Shown here: positions 23,789 to 30,613 of the stretch, in pieces | Numbering within the stretch: position 1 is the first letter of the stretch | Layout of the letters: the number at the start of each line of letters is the position of its first letter | From: Priapulus caudatus | Taxonomy: Eukaryota; Priapulida; Priapulimorpha; Priapulimorphida; Priapulidae | NCBI RefSeq assembly: GCF_000485595.1 | Contig: NW_014577064.1 | Span: forward strand, 217,783-252,782 | Reading direction: 5' to 3' | Length of the DNA stretch: 35,000 bases | The notes under the pieces: generated by a model | Database searches by the model: none | Told to the model about the DNA's origin: nothing | Seen by the model: only the letters and a program-made list of their open reading frames with translations | Translations under genes and position numbers: made by a program

Positions 23789-26394
23789 AGCCTAAAAATT
23801 ACTTTTTTTTACGAGAGCTCTTTTTTGATTTTGTGTAAAAAAAAGAGCTCTCGTAATTTTTTTTACAGGAGCTATTTTAGGCTTGGCCAGTGCTACTTTT
23901 TCATAGCATAATTATGTAAAAATTTTCATAATTTTGATGCACTGACTCTAATATCATTCATCAGCATTCAGCACTCAGCACCAGTATCAGACTATCAGTG
24001 TTAAGAAATCGTCAACAAATTACATTCGATCAGATTTTTTTTATCTAATTTCACTCGACTAAGAAACCAATCAAATTCTTATTCAATTTCATTCACACAG
24101 ACAGACATGCACTACACAGTACACATAGTCAGGTAACATGACAAAGACAGAAAATCAAGAATTATAATCATGGTAATGATGGTATGGTTATTTTCAAGTT
24201 TCTTTTTTTTACTTCATTTCTTTTCATCTTTTAACTTTCTTTTTACATCAACTGAGCAAGTTCAGAACTTCAGAGAGAGTTTTTAGTTACTTTAAGTATG
24301 TTAAAAAAAACTTGTACTGGAATCTCTAGGAATGCCGGGAGCTTCTGGGCAAGGTTTTACTTTCGCTTTTCTCCTCCCCAGTCCACGGTACCCCCATGCA
24401 TAGATCAATGCTGCCGCACATCCGCAAAGTTACAAGTGCCTAAAATCTTTATAAGTATATATACAGTTTACATTGCTTCTAGATATCTAACTGAATAAAA
24501 ATAGTCCACTTTCTACGTTAAGAAAAGTGACGAAGTCAGTTTACAGCTTTGATTACGTGCGTGTCAGGTGTCACTGGTCATGCCCTCACTCCCAACGATA
24601 ACACCTGCGATATAAAAACTTATTGTTATGCGGTCATAAAAACACTGGCTGCACTACTGTCTACGTGCCCGCAATCGATTTTTTAGACTATCGCGAGTTT
24701 TTGTTCGTGTGGCGTTCGTGTGGCTAGTAGTATTTCATCAGAATATGAAGGACAATGGTATGACATCTGAAAGTCAAATGGTATGACAAATGGCTGAAAC
24801 ATACCTATAGCCCAGTCTACCTAGGTGTTACTTTAGACCGTTCGCTAACTTACAAGAATCACATCATCAAGACAAAGGCCAAAGTGGGTGCCAGAAACAG
24901 TATTCTAAAGAAGTTGGCCAATACTAAATGGGGAACAGACGCCGGGACAATCAGAACCACTGCTATCGCCCTGTGCTACTCTGCGGCTGAGTATGCGTGC
25001 CCTGTATGGAGTAGGTCGCCCCATGCTGCAAAAATTGACCCAGTTCTGAACATTGCCTGCAGAGCCATTTCTGGATGCTTGAGACCAACCAACGTAGATG
25101 ACCTCTACCTGCTCTGTGGCATCGCTCCCCCACACGTTAGACGAATGGCTTCATCCCAAGTAGAGAAACTTAACCAAGAGAATGACCCCCGCCACCCCCT
25201 CTTCCAGCATGAAACAGTAAAGAAGAGACTAAAGTCCAGGCACAGTTTCATCCACGCGGTTCAACCCCTGGATGGCAACCTCCAAAACTACAGGATCGCC
25301 CAATGGTCAAAGCATCTTCAGGCAAGCCAACATAAGCTTTCACTCAGACCCCAGGAATCCCTCCCGCCCGGAGCCAACGAGGTATGGCCGACGTGGTTGT
25401 GCCTAAATCGCCTCAGGACAGGTTTTGGTCGATGTAGGGCACTCATGCAGAAATGGGGATACACTGAAGATGGTCCAATCGAATGCGACTGCGGGGAGGA
25501 CCAGACTATGGGACATCTCCTGAAATGCCCCTTATTGCCAGAGCCATGTAGCCCTGGAGACCTTGAGGCTTTCAACCACCGTGCCAAGTCCTGTGTGCTG
25601 CAGTGGCTGGGCCGAGTGTAGTGTAGTGACCCGAGAAGAAGAAGAAGAATATGAAGGGAAAAAGTGCCGGTCAGGAGGACCGGGAGTTTCGTAGAGATGG
25701 TGGCCCGAGGAAAAACTTGGTGGGCTCGGGCCTCCAGTTCGAACGCTGCCGGCGGCACGGGAGCGATTTTTTCTCGTATCTTCCAAAATTTTCGCTCTCG
25801 TAATTGTTGTTACCAAAGCGCTTTGAAAGCTGACGGGAGCGAAATCGCTCGCCGCTCCCGTGTATCCCGTGTATTCCCCTGGACACACGGTACCGCTGCT
25901 GGTGTGTGTGTGTCCGCGAGCGGCGAGTCGGCAGCAGGCGAGTGAGTCAGCAGCAACCAGCGAGTGGCGAGTCAGCAGCCGCCACCAGCGAGCGGCGAGT
26001 CAGCAGCAGGCGAGTCAGTCAGCAGCAGCCAGCAGCGAGCGGCGAGCCAGCTCGTAACACATACATGTTACATGCTCGCGGAGGTATGCACTCTCCGTGA
26101 GTGCCCTCTGTCTAGTTGAATATTGTATCTAACTCTGCCGTATACGGTTAAATATCCAAGTTGCCTTTTCAATTTGTTGGCTATTGCAGAGTGAAGGGTG
26201 ATATTATCATATAGGCCACGTAATAATTATCAGGTGTATATCGCATAGCCACACAAGTCTTACCTCCTATTTGGTTTCTTCTTTAGCAGTTTAGTTTCAT
26301 TATGCGGTGCTTGTCGTAGATCCAGGTCATCTACACTTGACAAATCACTGATGTCGTCTAACAAGTTAAATACTTCCTTATGGTTATTCATCAT
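12087..26394 (-). CDS. EFCAB14: EFCAB14-like type II membrane coiled-coil protein (12 exons, 452 aa)
   Basis: The gene was assembled from 12 exons whose GT-AG borders and phases agree throughout; coding parts total 1,359 nt. ATG at 26394 (a second in-frame ATG is at 26391) has an in-frame TAA 24-27 nt upstream, so the N-terminus is complete. Residues 1-68 are a cytosolic, charged N-terminus with a Lys cluster ([11 protein letters not shown]). Residues ~69-90 are one hydrophobic segment ([18 protein letters not shown]), with no cleavable signal, giving type II topology. Residues ~104-424 are predicted coiled coil with ten N-glycosylation sequons, fitting a lumenal or extracellular location. 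The tail, residues 425-452, is acidic (DDEPEDTDK). The order of segments and the stretch DNLT...[12 protein letters not shown]...[17 protein letters not shown] resemble human EFCAB14. The C-terminal EF-hands of that family are absent. The biochemical role of the family is not established. Gene structure is strong; orthology is moderate. Confidence 0.7.
12173..13355 (-). other. EFCAB14-like intron 11
   Basis: AT-rich intron sequence. No repeat family or coding block was recognised, so no missing EF-hand exon is visible here. Confidence 0.6.
13356..13470 (-). CDS. EFCAB14: EFCAB14-like exon 11
   Basis: 115 nt. Acceptor TTGTTTATTTCAG, donor GTGAGTGTC. It encodes [18 protein letters not shown] and an NLT sequon. 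Outgoing phase 1. Confidence 0.75.
14030..14173. mobile_element. pogo/Tigger-type MITE
   Basis: 144-bp element in intron 10. The termini CAGTTAGACCTCGATTATCC and the inverted CGAGGTTTGACTG pair imperfectly and match the TIR style of pogo/Tigger elements (CAGT...ACCTCG.TTATCCGAAC). It is flanked by TA at 14028-14029 and 14174-14175, the Tc1/mariner-superfamily target duplication. It has no coding capacity. Confidence 0.8.
14178..14206. repeat. (AATG)n microsatellite
   Basis: About six ATGA/AATG units directly beside the MITE. Confidence 0.8.
14210..15363 (-). other. Remainder of EFCAB14-like intron 10
   Basis: Unique-looking AT-rich sequence. A 72-codon minus-strand frame at 14768-14986 lacks splice-consistent borders with the neighbouring exons and is treated as chance. 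Confidence 0.5.
15364..15459 (-). CDS. EFCAB14: EFCAB14-like exon 10
   Basis: 96 nt, phase 0-0. Acceptor CTTTCTCTTGGCAG, donor GTAAGTGC. It encodes [20 protein letters not shown]. Confidence 0.75.
15479..15660. repeat. CATA microsatellite enclosing an inverted repeat
   Basis: Two (CATA)n blocks, 15488-15524 and 15613-15654, flank a segment whose 19-bp ends are perfect inverted copies: 15526-15544 and 15594-15612, beginning CAAGAGTGGATAATAGAGA. It lies in intron 9, close to the exon-10 acceptor. Confidence 0.85.
16168..16242 (-). CDS. EFCAB14: EFCAB14-like exon 9
   Basis: 75 nt, phase 0-0. Acceptor CTCGAATACAG, donor GTATATATA. It encodes [19 protein letters not shown]. Confidence 0.7.
16495..16593 (-). 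CDS. EFCAB14: EFCAB14-like exon 8
   Basis: 99 nt, phase 0-0. Acceptor CTTTGTTTGGCAG, donor GTATGTAC. It encodes [20 protein letters not shown] and an NNS sequon. Confidence 0.75.
17112..17204 (-). CDS. EFCAB14: EFCAB14-like exon 7
   Basis: 93 nt, phase 0-0. Acceptor TTTCTTACTTGCAG, donor GTATTATG. It encodes [19 protein letters not shown] with two sequons. Confidence 0.75.
17347..17424. repeat. Hairpin/MITE-like inverted repeat
   Basis: Near-perfect ~34-bp arms (ATCAGGAGCGTATAATGACA and its reverse complement) around a ~10-bp loop, with TA-rich flanks. It lies in intron 6. Confidence 0.8.
17552..17671 (-). CDS. EFCAB14: EFCAB14-like exon 6
   Basis: 120 nt, phase 0-0. Acceptor TTTGCTTTTTGCAG, donor GTAATTCTG. 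It encodes [12 protein letters not shown], a Pro-containing break ([10 protein letters not shown]), then [11 protein letters not shown]. Confidence 0.75.
18016..18138 (-). CDS. EFCAB14: EFCAB14-like exon 5
   Basis: 123 nt, phase 0-0. Acceptor GTTTTTCAG, donor GTGAGAGA. It encodes heptad-like [18 protein letters not shown]. Confidence 0.75.
18139..19467 (-). other. EFCAB14-like intron 4
   Basis: AT-rich intron without a recognised repeat family, apart from a short ATGCCAAAA duplication near 19040. Confidence 0.5.
19468..19566 (-). CDS. EFCAB14: EFCAB14-like exon 4
   Basis: 99 nt, phase 0-0. Acceptor GTTGCAACAG, donor GTAGGTGC. It encodes [18 protein letters not shown] and [11 protein letters not shown], the block most like human EFCAB14; two sequons. 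Confidence 0.75.
19744..19862. mobile_element. hAT-like MITE at the exon-3 splice donor
   Basis: A 119-bp element with imperfect termini (GGAGTAGAAATGAAC on the left, GTTAATTTCGCACCCT on the right). It is flanked by the perfect 8-bp duplication GACCTGCA at 19736-19743 and 19863-19870. An 8-bp duplication and a (C)AGGGTGCGAAATTAAC end are typical of hAT elements. The right-hand duplication contains the last bases of exon 3 and its GT donor. Confidence 0.75.
19866..20008 (-). CDS. EFCAB14: EFCAB14-like exon 3
   Basis: 143 nt. Acceptor TTCGTTCCTAG, donor ATGCAG|GTCAGG. It encodes the start of the coiled coil ([20 protein letters not shown]) and a DNLT sequon. A transposon end lies 3 nt into the intron (see findings). 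Confidence 0.75.
20949..21429. mobile_element. Nested TIR element with promoter/first-exon-like interior
   Basis: 481 bp with perfect 13-bp terminal inverted repeats CAGACCTGCCAAC, flanked by TATATG at 20943-20948 and 21430-21435. The uninterrupted relative at 19788 reads GCATATGTCAAATC, confirming the insertion point. The termini carry repeated CCGTAACAA/CCGTAACACC motifs. It also contains a perfect 14-bp palindrome at 20967-20980. The superfamily is not assigned. Confidence 0.8.
21079..21205 (+). promoter_or_regulatory. Promoter-like block and first-exon-like segment inside the nested element
   Basis: An inverted CCAAT box (ATTGG, 21079-21083) and a perfect CRE (TGACGTCA, 21126-21133) precede ATG at 21140. 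The ATG sits in a YY1-like AAAATGGC. A 20-codon frame ([10 protein letters not shown]...LPFS) runs to 21199 and meets a consensus donor GTGAGT at 21200-21205. It could be a relic transposase first exon or captured host sequence; no downstream exon was found. Confidence 0.4.
21764..22128. mobile_element. Fold-back palindrome (~365 bp)
   Basis: Two ~180-bp arms in inverted orientation, with about five mismatches, from AACAAATCACCAG to CTGGTGATTTGTT. The centre is near 21946, with a small inner hairpin GATGGGG...CCCCATC. No clear target duplication was found. It lies in intron 2, ~250 bp from exon 2. The near identity of the arms suggests recent origin or gene conversion. Confidence 0.85.
22381..22559 (-). 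CDS. EFCAB14: EFCAB14-like exon 2 (transmembrane segment)
   Basis: 179 nt. Acceptor TTGCTCGCAG, donor CCGG|GTATGC. It encodes residues 44-103, including SSWRCTQ before the membrane helix and [12 protein letters not shown] after it. Incoming phase 2, outgoing phase 1. Confidence 0.75.
23570..23740. repeat. Fourth hairpin copy plus GGAGGTAA palindrome
   Basis: 23633-23694 carries the same GTAACCCAAACAC arm family as the KLF 3' UTR hairpins, with a different loop. It abuts ATTACCTCCGCGCAACG...GTTGCAGGGGAGGTAAT, a second imperfect palindrome, which leads into a GT tract. It lies in intron 1. Confidence 0.75.
23741..23787. repeat. (GT)n microsatellite
   Basis: Pure GT run of ~46 bp. Confidence 0.95.
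23789..23883. repeat. 95-bp hairpin with AGCCTAAAA termini
   Basis: The ends AGCCTAAAA and TTTTAGGCT and the inner ACGAGAGCTCTTTTTT / AAAAAAGAGCTCTCGT pair as inverted repeats. It directly follows the GT tract. Confidence 0.8.
23884..24740. other. Intron 1 filler sequence
   Basis: Mixed AT-rich DNA with degenerate CAGCATTCAGCACTCAGCA repetition near 23960. No gene was recognised. The last ~80 bp read like a 5' leader to the frame beginning at 25651 once the retrotransposon is removed. Confidence 0.4.
24752..25646 (+). mobile_element. 5'-truncated non-LTR retrotransposon insertion
   Basis: ~895-bp insertion bounded by the 11-bp target-site duplication GAATATGAAGG (24741-24751 and 25647-25657). 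It ends in a short (GAA)n tail after the stop, a common 3' terminus of non-LTR elements. Only the 3' part of the pol ORF remains. The element is antisense to the host EFCAB14-like gene, in its intron 1. Confidence 0.9.
24764..25621 (+). pseudogene. C-terminal part of a non-LTR retrotransposon pol (jockey/CR1-like group)
   Basis: An open frame of ~285 codons after an in-frame TGA at 24761, ending in TAG at 25619-25621, with no valid start. It opens with [18 protein letters not shown], the conserved segment at the end of the reverse-transcriptase domain. It continues with the C-terminal region found in many animal non-LTR polymerases ([31 protein letters not shown]). A Cys/His cluster ([15 protein letters not shown], ~25484-25528) lies near the end. 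The reverse-transcriptase catalytic motifs and endonuclease are missing because of 5' truncation, so it cannot move itself. The retained frame has no internal stop, so the insertion is fairly young. The clade assignment is from memory of the family and is tentative. Confidence 0.85.
25915..26052 (+). repeat. GC-rich GAGTCAGCAGC minisatellite
   Basis: Irregular tandem GCGAG, GAGTCAGCAGC and CCAGCGAGC modules. Ser/Gln/Arg-rich frames across it are artefacts of the repeat. Confidence 0.75.
26264..26394 (-). CDS. EFCAB14: EFCAB14-like exon 1
   Basis: 131 coding nt, residues 1-43 plus two bases. Donor is AG|GTAAGACT. It encodes [17 protein letters not shown] and ends in a basic KKKPNR patch. Confidence 0.75.
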
Positions 26395-26764
26395 TTCAAT
26401 AGATACATAAACACGTTACTAAGAGAGGTACACGCCTACCAAAACCACAGGCATAAAAAGTAGCTATAGGGTTAGCCAAAGTATTGAGAATGCTAAGAGT
26501 AATACAACAACATAAACAAAACAGTTGAGTTTTCTGCACCGACAATTTTTACGAAGCAACGTTTACGTATTCCTACTGTGGCGCCATCGAATGGACGCTA
26601 ATACAAGCTAAATGTGGCTGTTTAGTTTCTTTTGTATTTACAAGACGAATGCGACTATGCGAAAAAAATTCGAAATGTCGCGATAGTTTTATTTTACAAA
26701 ACCTTTAATATATTCAAGTTGTTATATAAAGATGTTGTAGGTAGTTATAATGTCCGTGAAGCAC
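26395..26764 (-). promoter_or_regulatory. Upstream region of the EFCAB14-like gene
   Basis: ~370 bp before the start codon, AT-rich apart from a small GC patch (GTGGCGCCATCGAATGGAC, ~26578). The 5' UTR and promoter are expected here by position. No TATA box or CpG island stands out. Confidence 0.35.
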
Positions 26765-27420
26765 AATCATGAATGGCATCAAGAGCGTATAAAGCCCGCC
26801 CCCCCCCCCCCCCCCGAGGTCGGAGGGACCGCATGCGCGTTCCCAAAATCTCCGGTAAAGGGGTATTTTTCGCGCGACAAAATCCGGCCCAAGAATTGTA
26901 AAAAAGGGGGTGTATTTGACTTTTCACCCGGAGATATCTTTAAAAAGGGGGTGTTTTTCCTCTCTCTCTTTCATCTTGAATATAATAGAAAACTTTATCA
27001 AATCCCGGGATCAAATTCCTGAAATTCCTGCTAGTTTTGAAAGCTCATTCAGGATTATTTAATTTTGAAATGTAAAAATATTGCCCCCTAGTTCCCCTCG
27101 ATCACTGAACTCTACACTACGTAGTGTAGACTGGTTCGACAGTTCCACATGCTACACTAACGTCACTACGGTTGGAATGAGAGCTCACCTGAGATAGGGG
27201 GTACATTGGGCAGTGTTCCGGATTTAGGGGGGTCTCCAAGGCAGGAAAACCCCGCAAAAAGCCTGCGAAAGGGGGGTTTAGAAATTTTAGCAGTCCTGAG
27301 ATAGGGGGGTGCTTTCAAAGGGAGGGAACGAGCATATGCGTACCCTAAATAACACTGAGTGGGGGGGCGGGGTATAAAGAACCTCCTTATTTACGCTTTG
27401 ATGGCATGTATGCATAATCA
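26765..27420. mobile_element. ~650-bp terminal-inverted-repeat element with poly-C/poly-G subterminal runs
   Basis: The left end contains ATGGCATCAAGAGCGTATAAAG followed by CCCGCC and a 17-C run (26799-26815), then GCATGCGCGTTCCC. The right end is its imperfect reverse complement: GGGAACGAGCATATGCG, GGGGGGGCGGGGTATAAAG, then CGCTTTGATGGCAT. Internal GGGGGTGT and CCTGAGATAGGGGG phrases recur. No transposase frame is seen. The exact ends and target duplication are not resolved. Confidence 0.6.
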
Positions 27421-27682
27421 TGCGATCGCAAGGTTAGTTGAACGGTACGGGGGCAAATAGGAATTAAACAACATCTACACCCGAGACTCTATAGTAGTCA
27501 CATCCTAATATTCGGATCTAGCCTACATTCATTTCTGGGGTATTGTCCGGTAGCTCAGCCTAGCTGCTACTGTTGTGAATGTGACCCGTGCGCGAAATTT
27601 TTTTTCCCACTTCAGTTCCGGACCCACCATAGATAGTGTTTTGTAATAAATTATTCTTATATATATGGTTGGATTATATCTA
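27421..27682. other. Intergenic spacer
   Basis: No gene. The 11-mer AGTTCCGGACC near 27615 recurs inverted near 27807, bracketing the telomeric block. Confidence 0.5.
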
Positions 27683-27743
27683 GTGTTAGGGTTCGCTTAC
27701 GGGTTAGGGTTAGGGTTAGGGTTAGGGTTAGGGTTAGGGTTAG
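27683..27743 (+). repeat. Interstitial telomeric repeat (TTAGGG)n
   Basis: About seven perfect TTAGGG units at ~27702-27743, preceded by a degenerate GTTAGGGTTCGCTTACGGG. The motif is the ancestral metazoan telomere repeat. Internal position implies insertion during break repair or a relic. Confidence 0.9.
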
Positions 27744-28051
27744 TGGTATTTATTTTACATTGTTGCTTCGATGAAGTCGAGTGAATGGAGTGCGCTGATT
27801 GGCTGTGGTCCGGAACTCAGCCACCGTGCATTGACATACCAGCAGTGAGCGGCAGTTAACGGGATATTTCCAAACCAGAACTGTGACGTGACAACATCAA
27901 ACTGTGTGGGAACAGTTGTTTTCTGTACGTGGGAACACACCATTTTAATCACGTAGCTGGGAACCGAGAAATATGAGATGATTTTTTTGAGATTCGAGAA
28001 TATAAAAGTCAATCGGAACGCTGGAAGGACGAAGTTTATTAGCGATTTTAA
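27744..28051. other. Intergenic spacer
   Basis: A minus-strand open frame (27755-28012) with no ATG start overlaps the inverted AGTTCCGGACC motif. It is probably repeat-derived and not a supported gene. Confidence 0.4.
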
Positions 28052-28282
28052 TTAACTGGAAATTGCATGTTTGATTACGTGGGAAACTAAGAATAGAACA
28101 CCCACACTATAGCTCCGTTTTCCCCACACAACTATCCAAAAGCTGGCAAAGAGCCAACAGACTTCGACGATTCTTCCGATTTCGTCTGATTTCGACTCTA
28201 CAACCGTGGTGGTAGGCTTTTCTCTGCTGTTCACCAGATTCAGCTGAAGTAAAATCTTGTTGTACATGTCACATTTGGCCAT
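28052..28282 (-). CDS. Unrecognised short ORF, doubtful
   Basis: 76 codons. The ATG at 28282 has a strong context (ATTATGG: A at -3, G at +4). It begins MAKCDMYNKILLQLNLVNS and has a hydrophobic middle (VCWLFASFWIVVW). No known domain was recognised. It lies ~1.9 kb upstream of the EFCAB14-like start on the same strand, so it could be a small gene, an alternative 5' exon or chance. No convincing donor was identified. Confidence 0.15.
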   Translation of the reverse strand: MAKCDMYNKILLQLNLVNSREKPTTTVVESKSDEIGRIVEVCWLFASFWIVVWGKRSYSVGVLFLVSHVIKHAISS

Positions 28283-28919
28283 AATAAACCAAAATAAAGA
28301 AATGAATTAATATAGCTTCCAGTGTATATCTCTATAATACATATTAGGTGAAAAAATTGGCATTACACAATTAGCATGGAACCAAATTATTGTGCTATAG
28401 GGCCTACCATTTTAGGGGTCCGTTTTAGTGTAGTTTAGTAAGATTTACATTATCTTACGCCAATAAGGGGTGAAATTTGCTACCGCTGAATACGCCATTT
28501 AGGATCCAATTTTGAGATGCTTTGACCAGCACGCGTACCAAGTAATATCCTGAGTGAACCCCTGGCAAGCCCTATACTGTTCAGTATGCTATACCCTCGC
28601 AAAGGCCATCTAACTGAGTCTGACGCACATGTATGAGCGTCATTTCCTTGCGTTATAGGCTTATTTAGGTTATTCTTATCTTACAATATATATCACGAAC
28701 ACGCAGATAGGCATGTTTGTGAAATATTGGTCTTGTTGTCGACTAGGTAGCTATATAAGCTATTCCATTGCGACCACAACACGGCTCCCTGCCGTGATCT
28801 GAGATTTGTGATGACGAGTACCTTACCTATGTTCACATACTATACATTGGTGGTTTAAACTCATTTTTGAAAAAAATGGACATAGGCAGTTTTGCAAATA
28901 AGCTGTTCTTCATATATAA
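28283..28919. other. Intergenic spacer
   Basis: AT-rich, with no recognised element or coding signal. Confidence 0.5.
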
Positions 28920-28949
28920 TATATATATAATATAATATATAATATATAG

Positions 28950-28977
<28 letters not shown>
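28918..28977. repeat. AT dinucleotide tract
   Basis: TA-rich run abutting the palindrome that follows. Confidence 0.85.
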
Positions 28978-28980
<3 letters not shown>

Positions 28981-29197
28981 TGTAGTCTGTAGATAAATTA
29001 AAGACAAGGCATCACTTTTAGCTGTTAATCCGAGTTTCACGCTTGCGCGATCATCAGACAGACTTTAATGAAGAATCATGAATAATTCATTTAAGAATTA
29101 TATTCATTAAAGTCTGTCTGATAATCGCGCAAGCGTGAAACTCGGAGTAACAGCTAAAAGTGATGTCTTGTCTTTAATTTATCTACAGAATACAATA
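28978..29197. mobile_element. ~200-bp near-perfect hairpin (MITE-like)
   Basis: Arms of ~86 bp (28987-29072 and ~29103-29188) begin CTGTAGATAAATTAAAGACA and differ at about three positions. They enclose a ~30-bp AT-rich loop. Weaker pairing extends a few bases outward. No transposase and no certain target duplication. Confidence 0.85.
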
Positions 29198-29950
29198 TTT
29201 ATTACGCTCTGCAACTTAACGCATCGAGCACTCTACCGACAACTGGTATATAGACTCAAGCATCCAGACTTATATAGATATATAGATATATACTACAGCC
29301 GTATTTCACTGCCCCCTCCCCCCCCCCCCCGCGCACCGACACACGATCCGCCAGTGCAGCTTGAACCTCGCGGTTCTAATAATTATGACTTCATTCGAGT
29401 TTATCTCGCGCGCTTATTAGCACGGCCGTGGTAAAGAAGGATATACGGACAGATCAATATCGCTGTATATACGCTTGATCGCAGTGAATTGCAGCCGCTG
29501 ACTATTATATACTACGCTATCGATCACGCTCGCCGGACTCATAAATGCGAGAATTCCGATAAACGCAACAGTAGCAATTAGAACCCAGAATGCAGGTGCA
29601 ATTCGCGATCATTCGGTTTCTCGCGAAAAAAGGACCGAACATACCGGCACGCCACGTCTCGCTCGTAGCTGCTCGCCGTGTGAAATCAACAGTGCTTATA
29701 CAGCCATTGCGTAGCCGCGCTGCATGCAATACGATAATATTTACATGTTTAACGAAGGCGCACGATGGTTCGCATATATAGCAGCTGAACGTAGGCGAGA
29801 AAATATAGAATTGCGTCATAGCGCGGAAACGAAATTAGTCGATCAATAATTTTTACGATATTATGCTCTATCGCCTTCACGATCGTTTTTAATTAAATGC
29901 AATGCACGTTACGGACGCGCGACGCAATCATCTCGGCCAGCTTCACGATC
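29198..29950. other. Intergenic spacer with a C-rich run
   Basis: Includes CCCCTCCCCCCCCCCCC at ~29313-29330. The open frames here lack domain or splice support. Confidence 0.45.
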
Positions 29951-29954
29951 TTCA

Positions 29955-30075
29955 ACGACGATAAAGACGACGATGACGACATCGACCGTGACGAAATCAA
30001 CGACGACGATGACGACATCGACCGTGACGAAATCAACGACGACGATGATGACGATGACTATGGCGACGATGACGA
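29955..30075 (+). repeat. GAC/GAT-rich tandem repeat (36-bp unit)
   Basis: About two copies of a 36-bp unit containing GACATCGACCGTGACGAAAT, followed by GACGATGATGAC runs. The frame 29897-30109 would read as Asp-rich (DDDDDIDRDEIND) and ends in TAA. It is more likely a repeat than a gene. Confidence 0.7.
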
Positions 30076-30149
30076 TATCGCGGTATTTATCGTATATATA
30101 TATACGTAATAGTTAACTGCTGCCACATGACGTATAATGACGACCAAGA

Positions 30150-30260
30150 CGCGACGCGCCATAAATACGCGGTGTGCTCCCACGGGATCTACTTATACGT
30201 ACTTCGCTATAAATAAAGTGTAGGCCTCCAACTTAACCTACGTTTCGTCATGCGAGAAGA
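30150..30260 (+). promoter_or_regulatory. Candidate core promoter upstream of the signal-peptide exon
   Basis: TATAAATA at 30208-30215, followed within ~100 bp by GC-rich, CpG-rich DNA continuing to ~31110. A promoter for the plus-strand exon at 31278 would give a long 5' UTR, or there may be unseen 5' exons. Motif-based inference only. Confidence 0.25.
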
Positions 30261-30410
30261 GGCGAGTTGTCGCGCGGGCGTGACAGGGTTATTGCGCACG
30301 CATGCTGTCGGCGGCGCTGCGGCGCGCGCCGTGGTTGAACTGCGCACCTATCGTCATCATCGATCAACTAGTGCTCACAGAACAACCGGTGGTAGCTGGC
30401 AGTGTGCGTT

Positions 30411-30613
30411 CAGCAGAAGCAGCAGCAGCCAGCAACAGCAGCAGCATCATTAGCCGCGGTAGCAGCAGTAGCAGCAGCAGCAACAGCAACAACAGTATCA
30501 GCAGCAGCAGCAGCAGTGGTAGTAGCAGCAGTGGTAGTAGCAGCAGCAGCAGCAATAGCGACAGCAGCAGCAGCAGTAGCAGCAGCAGCAGAAGTAGCAG
30601 CAGCAGCAGCAGA
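30411..30613 (+). repeat. (AGC/CAG)n trinucleotide tract
   Basis: ~200 bp of AGC units with AGT and AAC variants, open in several frames as poly-Ser, poly-Ala and poly-Gln/Leu on one strand or the other. It is probably untranslated leader or upstream DNA. Confidence 0.9.

Noticed and set aside
24884-24886. Start codon for the pol fragment
   Set aside because: The codon is GTG and the retrotransposon frame continues upstream ([13 protein letters not shown]), so this is not a translation start.
27548-27575. TAGCTCAG tRNA A-box-like sequence
   Set aside because: No B-box, anticodon stem or acceptor pairing follows.
29897-30109. Asp-rich ORF resembling calcium-binding acidic protein
   Set aside because: Built on a 36-bp GAC/GAT repeat; no EF-hand glycine and hydrophobic positions, no splice context.
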